From NCBI GenBank assembly GCA_031550125.1, contig JAVBOW010000006.1, positions 20,150 to 84,149 of the forward strand: a DNA stretch of 64,000 nt. Direction: 5' to 3'. Position 1 is the stretch's first letter. The number at the start of each line of letters is the position of its first letter. Source of the DNA: JAVBOW01 sp031550125 (lineage in GTDB: Bacteria; Bacteroidota; Bacteroidia; Bacteroidales; Rikenellaceae). This document shows positions 1 through 6,547 of this stretch, piece after piece. Made by a program: the position numbers and the translations under genes. The notes under the pieces were generated by a model. That model saw only the letters and a list, made by a program, of their open reading frames with translations. It had not been told where the DNA came from and did not search any database.

Positions 1-2066
1 ATACTATTGAGTGAGGTACAGCCCGAGAATGCACCGTAAGAAGCAGGAAAACTACCAGAACAATATCCCCCTTTAATCGTTTTCAGCATTGAACCAGGCT
101 CAAATGTAACTGTCGTTAATGCCGTGCAATCTTTGAATGCAGCCTCCTCAATTATTTCAACACCAGCAGGAATAATTATGCTCTTGAGTGAGGTACAACC
201 AGAGAATGCCCCGCGAGAATCAGACCAACTCCCATAATCAAAAAATCCTCCTTTAATAATTTTCAGCTTAGAGCCAGATTCAAGTGTAACTGTCGTTAAT
301 GCGGTACAGCCTTTGAATGCCGAATACCCGATTGTTTCTACATTGGCAGGAATTACGATGCTCTTAAGCAGTTTACAACCAGATAATACGTCAATTATCT
401 CCGTTAATGTATTTGGTAATAAAACCTCCTTAAGTTTAGTCTTATTGAATAATGAGTTGTTGGGAAATGTAGTAATATTTACCTCTGACAAATCGATGCT
501 CTCCAAATTCGTCATAGCCTTTATGGTAATGAAATCGACATCATTCAATATTCCTGTAATTTTCAACGACTCAATAGATGTAATTTCATCGGTAGGAATA
601 AGTGTACTAAGAGTGCCTTTTGTTTCGACATTTACAATGCGTGTTTTGGAAAATTGATTAAACACGATACTCTGTAATACCTTATTGTCATTATCAACTA
701 AAGTAACTGTAGCTGAACGTGAGTTGCCATTATTAGGCTTTATGGTAAAAGTCAGCGTTTCGGTACGGATTGCCCTCGAAGATGCTACCGACAGCCACGA
801 TTGAGCATCGACGGGAATTGACACCGTGTAATCGAAATTGGTTGTTACTTTAACAGTCTGGGTAGCACCTGAATTTGGTATATCGAATGATGATTCATCG
901 AGAGTTGCAATTCCCTCAACAAAACTCAATGTACAAGTAGGCGTTTGCGTACCCTCCGTTGCTTTAATACTAATGGTGCTATTAACAAAAGGTTTAGGGG
1001 CAGTAACGGTTATTTTTCCTGTCGTTGCATTAGTTTTAGAAACGGTTGCTTTCCACCCATCAGATACCGTAGCTGTAACGGTAGCACTCGACGAAACGCC
1101 AGTTAAAGTGTAGTTTATAACCGTTGAGCCTCCTGCTGGAATTAATATATCCGCAAATGGAGTACAGGATATTGCCAGCACCTTAGCTTTTTGTGTTACG
1201 GTAACATCCTCAGATAAACCGTTGGTGGTATTTTTAACCGTTATTTTCCCTGTGCGCAAAGCACCTGTGTTATTTGCCGCTACGGTAAATTTTAGCTTAT
1301 TAGTCGTTAATCCTCGCGGTGTAGCAACAGGAGTTATCCAATTTACGCTCTGGGTAATATCATAAGTAATATTAGCACTAATTTCTATCTCTATTTCCTC
1401 GCCCTCTCCTATGGCCTCAATATTCTTTGATGTGATTATAATGGCGTTTTTCTGTCGTTGAATTACCGTAATGGTCGTAGTTCCGTTTGCGCCCTTAACA
1501 GATATTATCCCTGTTCTATCGTCATATCCCGTATGTTGGTCTATGATAAACTTTACCTTGTTGGTCGTTAATCCACGTCCTGCATCAACCTTGTGTATCC
1601 AATTTGAATTTACGGTAATCTCATAGGTGGCGTTGGTGTTGAGTTCAACCTCAATTTCGCCGCTGTTTGCGCTTACCTCATATTCGGTTTTAGATATTAC
1701 CAAAGCATCTTTCTGCCGCTGGGTAACATTTAATGTCAGGCATTCTATTTGTCCTTGTACCGTAATGATAGCCGACCTGTCATCGTAGGTAGTATTTTCT
1801 TCTATCTGCAACTCTACCGTTGATTGGCCTTTGCTGCCATATGTGGTAGATAGTTTGCACCACGAGGCATTGGAATAAATAGCCCAGTCGTAATTGTTAG
1901 TTATGACAATTGACTTGGTGGTTGCAACATTTGATACTGTTATGGGCGTAACATCCATTGACAGCGTTTCGGGGTCATCTGGCTTTTGTGTTTCTGTGCC
2001 GTCTTTAGAACAGGAAACCAAACAAGCAAGTATGATACTGCACATAAGAAGTATGTAATTTTTCAT
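1..2066 (-). CDS. BACON-repeat lipoprotein with leucine-rich (BspA-like) repeats, 3' end outside window
   Basis: The frame is open from the ATG at 2066 to the left edge, about 688 residues, so the protein is truncated by the window. The N-terminus is a lipoprotein signal with lipobox LVSC at residues 16-19, followed by an acidic spacer, predicting a surface or periplasmic lipoprotein. Four BACON-like immunoglobulin folds can be read at roughly residues 35-110, 117-200, 204-290 and 387-470, each with the SxxW or NxxW core (NASW, NSNW, SVNW, AQSW); the stretch at 295-385 is a related fold. From about residue 545, repeats with the pattern AFKGCTAL and SLKSIVIPANVETI are LRR_5/BspA type. Such proteins usually bind mucin, glycans or host matrix; the ligand here is unknown. 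Its tryptophans are all TGG. A 69-residue ORF ends two bases upstream, suggesting co-transcription. Confidence 0.85.
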   Translation of the reverse strand, partial: MKNYILLMCSIILACLVSCSKDGTETQKPDDPETLSMDVTPITVSNVATTKSIVITNNYDWAIYSNASWCKLSTTYGSKGQSTVELQIEENTTYDDRSAIITVQGQIECLTLNVTQRQKDALVISKTEYEVSANSGEIEVELNTNATYEITVNSNWIHKVDAGRGLTTNKVKFIIDQHTGYDDRTGIISVKGANGTTTITVIQRQKNAIIITSKNIEAIGEGEEIEIEISANITYDITQSVNWITPVATPRGLTTNKLKFTVAANNTGALRTGKITVKNTTNGLSEDVTVTQKAKVLAISCTPFADILIPAGGSTVINYTLTGVSSSATVTATVSDGWKATVSKTNATTGKITVTAPKPFVNSTISIKATEGTQTPTCTLSFVEGIATLDESSFDIPNSGATQTVKVTTNFDYTVSIPVDAQSWLSVASSRAIRTETLTFTIKPNNGNSRSATVTLVDNDNKVLQSIVFNQFSKTRIVNVETKGTLSTLIPTDEITSIESLKITGILNDVDFITIKAMTNLESIDLSEVNITTFPNNSLFNKTKLKEVLLPNTLTEIIDVLSGCKLLKSIVIPANVETIGYSAFKGCTALTTVTLESGSKLKIIKGGFFDYGSWSDSRGAFSGCTSLKSIIIPAGVEIIEEAAFKDCTALTTVTFEPGSMLKTIKGGYCSGSFPASYGAFSGCTSLNS

Positions 2067-2068
2067 AA

Positions 2069-2278
2069 TCATTCAGGTTTTACGATACATTTAATGCCGT
2101 GTTTTTGGGCAATTTCGTCTATGACAATGATTTGAGTAGCGGCATTAGAGAGCAATAGAGTGCCTGCTTGGGCATCAAATTGGATTCCTTGCGAATACAA
2201 TTCGTCATGAAACAAGCCAAAACGCTTTACCCACTCATGGGACATTACATAATAGACAATAAGATGGTATTTTGCCAT
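2069..2278 (-). CDS. small hypothetical protein (69 aa) upstream of the BACON lipoprotein
   Basis: ATG at 2278 and TGA at 2071-2069, two bases before the lipoprotein start codon, so the two are almost certainly translated from one message. It has no signal peptide, membrane segment or cysteine cluster. The sequence has an N-terminal aromatic, basic part (YHLIVYYVM) and a C-terminal part with hydrophobic strand-like segments (TLLLS, QIIVID). I do not recognise the family. It is the first gene after a strongly folded leader, so it could be a leader-encoded regulator or simply the first cistron. That it ends in TGA shows that TGA is read as stop in this part of the island. Confidence 0.55.
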   Translation of the reverse strand: MAKYHLIVYYVMSHEWVKRFGLFHDELYSQGIQFDAQAGTLLLSNAATQIIVIDEIAQKHGIKCIVKPE

Positions 2279-2294
2279 AAGGACATAAAATTAC

Positions 2295-2542
2295 CTACCC
2301 CATGTCCCAATGGGGTAAATAGCAAAAAGAAGCGTGGGACTATTAGCTTAGATTACGAGAACAGGTCTTAGGAAACCTCTGACAATAAAATAAGCAACAG
2401 CCCACGCTCGTACACTATAACATAGTATAAGAAACGTGAGAAAGGCGTGCTTGTGTCCCCGTCAGAGTGAAGTTCCTAAGTTCGTTCTCGGGATTACAGC
2501 TAAACACTTCTTGTTTAGATACGCCGTTACCTATTCGGTAAC
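2295..2542 (-). ncRNA. candidate structured leader RNA
   Basis: Read on the minus strand, downstream of a TATCTTTG box, the region folds into successive helices. They are: a 6-bp hairpin (2526-2531/2537-2542), a 7-bp hairpin (2500-2506 with 2512-2518), and a long-range stem between 2492-2461 and 2384-2356 with paired blocks of 7, 8 and 7 bp. Inside that stem lies a smaller hairpin around 2415-2430. AGCGTGGG near 2405 can pair either with CACGC inside the stem or with CCCACGCT at 2339-2332, so two folds compete. A last 8-bp hairpin, TACCCCAT/ATGGGGTA at 2295-2316, sits just before the 69-residue ORF. The fold is read by eye. No known riboswitch class is recognised. Confidence 0.5.
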
Positions 2543-2546
2543 ATTG

Positions 2547-2554
2547 CAAAGATA
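2547..2554 (-). promoter_or_regulatory. -7 box TATCTTTG
   Basis: On the minus strand the sequence TATCTTTG matches the Bacteroidetes -7 consensus. The start point would fall near 2541, exactly at the first hairpin of the leader. No good -33 element is visible. Confidence 0.5.
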
Positions 2555-2610
2555 TGAATCTTTCTAAACATTCGTGATTTTGCCTCTCTTTTTTTGGCTG
2601 TTGCTCGTGG

Positions 2611-2618
2611 CAAAGGTA
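2611..2618 (-). promoter_or_regulatory. second -7 box TACCTTTG
   Basis: A second minus-strand match to TAnnTTTG, about 65 bp upstream of the first and downstream of the 93-residue ORF. It would also transcribe the structured leader and lipoprotein. The -33 region is poor. Confidence 0.4.
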
Positions 2619-2689
2619 CCGCTTATGTTTCTGAAATTTGCTGTTTTATAGCCTGTTTGTTTTATACAATTTAGGGGGTATGTCTTATT

Positions 2690-2971
2690 TCAGAACGATT
2701 CACATATATAAGTCATTACGGCATCCATATAGATAGCTTGCCCGCTCGTCTGCCGTCCCCACCAGTAGCAGTCGTGTTCGCCTATAATAACTTCGCCCTC
2801 GCCTTTTAACAATTCGGCCAGATAGGGCGTTACAAGCCACCACTCCATCACATTCCACCATTCATCATACAGCGATTCATCTTGTAGCGCTCCGTGTCTT
2901 ATCAGTTCGTCAATGACAAGGTTTTGCTCATAAAGTACGTGATGGTTGACCAATTCTCTTGCAGTTAGCAT
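2690..2971 (-). CDS. small acidic hypothetical protein (93 aa), tryptophan-rich
   Basis: ATG at 2971, stop at 2690. The protein is acidic and unusually rich in tryptophan, with clusters DEWWN, MEWWL and CYWWG, all coded TGG. It has no signal peptide or transmembrane segment. The first third (LTARELVNHHVLYEQN) looks helical. I do not recognise the family; small proteins of this kind are common on Bacteroidales mobile elements. It starts 30 bp beyond a leftward terminator (3002-3028), so it probably has its own promoter, though I see no clear TAnnTTTG box just upstream. Confidence 0.5.
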   Translation of the reverse strand: MLTARELVNHHVLYEQNLVIDELIRHGALQDESLYDEWWNVMEWWLVTPYLAELLKGEGEVIIGEHDCYWWGRQTSGQAIYMDAVMTYICESF

Positions 2972-3001
2972 ATCATTAAATATTTAAGGATTAGACAGAC
3001 A

Positions 3002-3028
3002 AAAGCCACCTCAAAATGAGATGGCTTT
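3002..3028 (-). terminator. leftward terminator
   Basis: Eleven-base arms (3002-3012 and 3018-3028) with one A/C mismatch and a 5-base loop. On the minus strand the stem is followed by TTTTGTCTGTC. It would end transcription of the replication-like module to its right. Confidence 0.55.
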
Positions 3029-3250
3029 AGTTTCTTGGATTGCAGGCATTGATTTATATGCCGCAATGATTTTTAATTGTCTTAATTTCTATTTTCTTTT
3101 AAAAATCTGTATGTTAGTAGAAACCGTGTAGCAGAAATAAAACTCCCCACCGACCGAGCCAGGGGGGAGTGAAAGGAAGATACTGCCCTTGCGTGGACTA
3201 TATACCCAAAATTTGGATTTACCCGCCCTGCATACGCAGGGCATAAATAT
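3029..3250. other. AT-rich intergenic stretch with two short hairpins
   Basis: No convincing ORF. It contains a 7-bp stem with a 16-base loop (ACTCCCC and GGGGAGT, near 3144-3173) and a 7-bp hairpin GCCCTGC/GCAGGGC at about 3225-3242, just past the stop of the initiator-like ORF. Neither has a strong U tract. Confidence 0.4.
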
Positions 3251-4099
3251 CTAAAGGGAAAAAGAGGGTGTGTGCTTTCCTTTTATAGATTTATTTGCCT
3301 TTACAGATTTGTATTGTTCTTCCATATCGAGAACGGTTACGAAATAGGCCAAAGTAATTTTGGTGGGCAATTTAGGGCATCGTTTATTGATTTGAAAATT
3401 GATATTGGATTCATCGTATGGGAATAAATCCACCGTATTATATTGGGTTTGGATTACGCTCATAGCATCTTTGTCCCACTTGGGAGGTGTTACGCCTTTC
3501 GATTCGCAAAACTCGCATATTGCCTTATAAATTGGATTGTTAACTTGGTTATTGACCGCCGTTCATTTTAGGCTGTCCTCTGTTATCTCATATCCACCTG
3601 GGATAGATTTTAGTAGACCGAGTTTCTCGCACTCACTCAAAAGCGTTGTTGTCGTATTTCGACTTACCCCTATTTTCTCTGCAATCTTCGTTATCGTTCA
3701 TCGCACTTCGTCTGTATTATTGATGGTAATTGAACGCATCAGAAGCATAAAGCCCGCTATCTTTGGCTTATATACTTTCTTGAAAAAGCCATTATCAATC
3801 AAGGCGACATTCGATTTCTCTGCCTTAAAGTGATATGAGTTTCGTTTTTTGCATCCTTCGCCCTCCAATATGCGAGTTTGCACTCCCAAATATCCTCCGT
3901 CCTTTAATCGTTTAATGCTGCTACCAATTGTGCGCAGGGGAATTTTAGTGAGTTTTGATAGCTTTTCTTCTGTTATGTCGCTTTGGTGGGTTTTGTGATT
4001 AGAGTAGCGTTTGATAGTTGCTCACACATAAATATCTAAAGGTTTATTATTTCCTGTCTGGAATGTCGTTATTGATTTTGGTAGTGCTGTGTAATTCAT
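3251..4099 (-). pseudogene. replication-initiator-like two-winged-helix protein, frame interrupted by three TGA codons
   Basis: From ATG 4099 to TAG 3251 one frame of 282 codons is open except for three TGA codons near codons 26, 133 and 185. Each lies where tryptophan would fit: DIYV(W)ATIKR, EVR(W)TITKI, SLK(W)TAVNN. There are no TAA, TAG or frameshift interruptions; one normal TGG is present (PKWDKD). Two winged-helix segments can be seen, codons about 38-90 (EEKLSKLTKIPLRTIGSSIK) and 134-180 (ITKIAEKIGVSRNTTT), the layout of Rep_3-type plasmid initiators. Iteron-like repeats lie upstream, as expected for such a gene. Under the standard code it is broken; with TGA read as Trp it is intact. 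Decay by G-to-A changes is the alternative. The Rep assignment rests on layout and motifs, not on a search. Confidence 0.6.
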
Positions 4100-4235
4100 T
4101 GTTGGCAATGGTGTTTGTGTTAGTGAATATTATATCTCTCTTGTTTAGTAATCTTTTGAAATAGTTTGCGCCGTAATGGTCTTTAGCCTGCTTACGGTTG
4201 TCGAATCATTTTTTGTCTTTCGTGTGAAAATACAT
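4047..4235 (-). pseudogene. 62-codon small ORF upstream of rep, one in-frame TGA
   Basis: Starting at ATG 4235 the frame reads MYFHTKDKK, then TGA, then FDNRKQAKDHYGANYF and continues to a double TAA at 4049-4044. A tryptophan at codon 10 would give KKWFDNRK, a natural aromatic motif. The C-terminal part overlaps the start of the rep-like ORF in another frame (4099 lies inside it), a compact arrangement typical of plasmids. No membrane segment or signal peptide. Function unknown. It is listed as interrupted because under the standard code it stops after nine residues; the same TGA pattern in the neighbouring ORF suggests a shared cause. Confidence 0.5.
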
Positions 4236-4294
4236 TGTGAAACTTTTTAGGTAATGTAAAGTAGGTAGTGGTTGAGTAGGTATTGTATATATCG

Positions 4295-4355
4295 GCTACT
4301 TTTGAGCAATTAGCACAAGCCAGTTTTGAGCAACCCATAAGCCACTTTTGAGCAA
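4295..4355. repeat. three iteron-like direct repeats
   Basis: Consensus GCYASTTTTGAGCAA at 4295-4309, 4319-4333 and 4341-4355, that is, periods of 24 and 22 bp, about two helical turns. They lie upstream of the 5' end of the initiator-like gene in AT-rich DNA, the usual place of plasmid iterons. They could equally be repressor sites for that gene. Confidence 0.6.
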
Positions 4356-4391
4356 TGCCCTACTATCTATATAAATCTTCTGGAAATGGAA

Positions 4392-4416
4392 AGAGGAGCG
4401 TTCTTTCGGCTCCTCT
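4392..4416. terminator. 8-bp perfect hairpin
   Basis: AGAGGAGC (4392-4399) pairs with GCTCCTCT (4409-4416) across a 9-base loop. U tracts are weak on both sides, so it is either a poor terminator or part of the origin-like region. Confidence 0.4.
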
Positions 4417-4448
4417 CTATGCGAAAGCGCACCATGAAATATTATACG

Positions 4449-4510
4449 AATGAAAATGATTCATAACTCCCCTAAATTGGACTAAATATCAAACCCCTAT
4501 CATTTTCATT
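4449..4510. repeat. 12-bp inverted repeat, 38-bp spacer
   Basis: AATGAAAATGAT at 4449-4460 and its exact complement at 4499-4510. It lies right of the iteron block in AT-rich DNA. It could be a binding site or a cruciform; no function can be assigned. Confidence 0.4.
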
Positions 4511-4790
4511 TACAGTAGTAAAGATAAGAAAAATCTATGAGAAAAACAAAGGTGGGACATATTTTTTCCCAACATTCGTAACTGTGTTGCAGGTCGGCTA
4601 TCCTCTCTGTTTTATGCTGCTTGCTCTGCAAAATGAGGTGTAAATTTGAGCTGGCATATACGATGCTGCTTTTATATGCTTAAATGTTATCGAAACGACT
4701 ATATGAAGCCGATTTTAGCACGAAAACGACTTGAAATGGCTATGTGTAGCTGTTTCAAGCTAAAATGCAGATTATGTGCGCTAATTGCTG
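4511..4790. other. AT-rich stretch without a convincing gene
   Basis: Only short ORFs with atypical composition are present. Partial repeats such as CGAAACGAC near 4690 and CGAAAACGAC near 4720 are visible but too loose to define an element. Confidence 0.4.
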
Positions 4791-4820
4791 TTGTTTGTAT
4801 GCTGTTTATTCGTATATTTG
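4791..4820 (+). promoter_or_regulatory. promoter of the 127-aa protein
   Basis: TTG at 4791-4793, 19 bp, TATATTTG at 4813-4820. The start point would be near 4826, giving a leader of about 165 bases. Confidence 0.45.
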
Positions 4821-4992
4821 CCTCGATGCTTTATTTATAACGTGTCGCGCGTTCTTTGGGGTTAGTGGTTTGCCTTACGTTGGTGAAATTGCTTTGGTTA
4901 AAAGTCGTGGGTCTCCCGTAGCGATACGGTCGGTATTCATTCCTTTTCAAACAATAGTTAATTCATAATAAGTTTAATCAAAATATATTAAT

Positions 4993-5376
4993 ATGGTTTT
5001 TAATAATATTCCTGATAAAACATCCAACGTATGGGATGTTTTTCGTGCCTGTAGGGCTGTGTTTAGTAATCAAATGGATCAAACATTAGAAATAAAAGTT
5101 CGTTCCGTAAAACACGTCTTGGAAAGAGATTTTCCTACCTACTATTCATTCGGTGAAGATTTAAGTTCTGTAACAGATAATCTCTGCGACAGTAAGCGCT
5201 TTACAAAAGAGTGTGAAGACTTGAATCTGAACCCAATTGCGGTATCGCAACACATCTTATTTGCAGGGCAGAAAGTTTATAATCACGTCCGTGATTTTGG
5301 TGTAAAAGCCACCTTTGGCCCGCGAGTAAGCGAATTTAATAATCCACTTTTTGAAGTAGTGGAATTTAAAAAGTAA
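4993..5376 (+). CDS. hypothetical protein (127 aa)
   Basis: ATG at 4993 after an AT-rich leader. The protein is soluble, mixed charge, without a signal peptide or membrane segment. The first half is helical (WDVFRACRAVFSNQMDQ) and contains the basic stretch IKVRSVKHVLERDF. The C-terminal part has VRDFGVKATFGPRVSEF. No family recognised. It has its own promoter candidate and a perfect 13-bp terminator downstream shared with the convergent gene, so it is a single-gene unit. Low GC, as in the rest of the island, marks it as acquired DNA. Confidence 0.55.
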   Translation: MVFNNIPDKTSNVWDVFRACRAVFSNQMDQTLEIKVRSVKHVLERDFPTYYSFGEDLSSVTDNLCDSKRFTKECEDLNLNPIAVSQHILFAGQKVYNHVRDFGVKATFGPRVSEFNNPLFEVVEFKK

Positions 5377-5441
5377 GTCAAACCTTTGGAATGACTATCG
5401 ACAATTTCACCACCGAGGGAAGTTAAAACCTTAGAGCGCGC

Positions 5442-5470
5442 AAAAGGAGCCTTATAGTAAGGCTCCTTTT
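5442..5470. terminator. bidirectional terminator
   Basis: Perfect 13-bp arms (5442-5454 and 5458-5470) around a 3-base loop, with A-rich and T-rich flanks. It separates the convergent genes at 4993 and 5791. Confidence 0.85.
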
Positions 5471-5482
5471 GAATTTTATTGG

Positions 5483-5791
5483 CTATCTATGAAATAGTGA
5501 AATGAGTATAGCTGCGACAGAAACAGCGAGTGTAAGGAAGGCGATAACCACGGTTGCGACAGATATACACGAACCCTTTTTGAGGCTGGTGGAAACCTCG
5601 TCTAACTTTATACCGACATTATCCATTTTAGCGTTCACGCCGTCCATTTTAGTTTCCAGGTCATTTACTTTAGACCTTATCTCTCGCACATTGCCTACCG
5701 TTGCTTGCGCACTTTCTGCCATTCTGCGAATGTTGGCAGACTCCTCCATTTTATCAACCTCTCTTTGGAAATGGGAATCACCGTTATACAT
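5483..5791 (-). CDS. small coiled-coil protein with C-terminal membrane anchor (102 aa)
   Basis: ATG at 5791. Residues about 15-70 form a heptad-like coiled coil (EIRSKVNDLETKMDGVNAKM), and residues about 77-98 form one hydrophobic helix (VVIAFLTLAVSVAAILI) ending in a short basic tail. This predicts a membrane-anchored protein with the coiled coil on the cytoplasmic side. Such small proteins occur on phage and integrative elements, but I cannot name a family. A minus-strand TATCTTTG at 5850-5843 is a likely promoter. The opposite-strand ORF at 5502-5810 is a shadow. Confidence 0.55.
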   Translation of the reverse strand: MYNGDSHFQREVDKMEESANIRRMAESAQATVGNVREIRSKVNDLETKMDGVNAKMDNVGIKLDEVSTSLKKGSCISVATVVIAFLTLAVSVAAILISLFHR

Positions 5792-5842
5792 AACAACAAA
5801 TATTAGTTAAACAATCAATCATAATAAAACGATGAGAAAAGT

Positions 5843-5850
5843 CAAAGATA
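5843..5850 (-). promoter_or_regulatory. -7 box TATCTTTG for the coiled-coil gene
   Basis: Minus-strand match about 50 bp upstream of the ATG at 5791. The -33 element is not clear. Confidence 0.4.
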
Positions 5851-5904
5851 CACCTATGAGAGTATCATTTGATAGCATCGCTATGGACAATTAATACAAG
5901 GCTG

Positions 5905-6468
5905 TCAATAAATACTGGCATTTACCCTACTATTCTCCAAATCTTCAATATAATAGGATAAGTTTGATGTTATTTTTTCAAATATTGCAGGCAGATATGG
6001 AACAACACTCTCCATATTTAGTGGTTGGTTTTGAGGATATCCATGATATTGGTGCATATATTTTACTATTTCTGTTTTTTCTCCATTAGTAAGATTATCA
6101 AATGGATTTATATGCTTGTAATCTATCATATTAGATAGATGAATAAATCCACACCCAAAATTATATACATATTTAGGCCAACCTTGCAATTTATTAAACC
6201 GCTCTACCATATCTCTGTCGGTAATGTATTTGCCAGTTAACCGATTCCGCATTCTGTCATTATTCAAGGTTTGAGTAATATATGTTTCTCTTTCTGCAAT
6301 ATCATCACAAGCAAGAAGATAGAACACTCTTATTAGAGAATCCAATTCTTGCCGTATTATAGACATGACTTGTCCGTATAACTTTATTGGGTAAAGTTGC
6401 TCAATGGCCGCTTTATGTTCTGCTGAACGAGTTTTTAAAAGTTGGGAATACCTTTTTAATGCTGTCAT
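5905..6468 (-). CDS. hypothetical protein (187 aa)
   Basis: The frame is open from 6621, but the part before 6468 runs through the integrase 3' end and its terminator and reads as non-coding. The start chosen is ATG 6468 (MTALKRYSQLL), after two TATTTTTG-like boxes at 6493-6508. The protein is soluble with a helical N-terminus, then a region of aromatic and glycine-rich motifs (GWPKYVYNFGCGFIHLSN). No signal peptide or membrane segment. No family recognised, although similar proteins of unknown role accompany integrases in Bacteroidales. Tryptophan is coded TGG. Confidence 0.55.
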   Translation of the reverse strand: MTALKRYSQLLKTRSAEHKAAIEQLYPIKLYGQVMSIIRQELDSLIRVFYLLACDDIAERETYITQTLNNDRMRNRLTGKYITDRDMVERFNKLQGWPKYVYNFGCGFIHLSNMIDYKHINPFDNLTNGEKTEIVKYMHQYHGYPQNQPLNMESVVPYLPAIFEKITSNLSYYIEDLENSRVNASIY

Positions 6469-6492
6469 CTGTTCTGTAAATAGGTTAATTTT

Positions 6493-6508
6493 CAAAAATA
6501 CAAAAATA
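6493..6508 (-). promoter_or_regulatory. two tandem -7 boxes TATTTTTG
   Basis: Minus-strand TATTTTTG occurs twice (6500-6493 and 6508-6501), 25-40 bp upstream of ATG 6468. The T-rich boxes double as the U tract of the integrase terminator. Confidence 0.4.
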
Positions 6509-6510
6509 AA

Positions 6511-6541
6511 AGATTGCCCACTCCAACAAAATGGGCAATCT
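6511..6541 (-). terminator. integrase terminator
   Basis: Perfect 10-bp arms (6511-6520 and 6532-6541) with an 11-base loop, directly past the integrase stop. On the minus strand it is followed by TTTTATTTTTG. Confidence 0.75.
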
Positions 6542-6547
6542 CTTAAA

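Noticed and set aside
2356..2492. Invertible promoter (phase-variation) switch bounded by the 30-bp inverted repeat
   Set aside because: No TAnnTTTG box lies between the arms on either strand, and the arms are imperfect; an RNA stem explains them better.
3242..4042. A 16-bp direct repeat CATAAATATCTAAAGG at 3242-3257 and 4027-4042, at both ends of the rep-like gene
   Set aside because: About half a chance match of this length is expected in the window, it is AT-rich, and one copy is fully explained as codons; no third copy was found.
4646..4968. Two overlapping short ORFs (64 and 67 codons) with cysteine-rich translations
   Set aside because: Odd composition, no start context and mutual overlap; they lie in the leader of the 127-residue gene.
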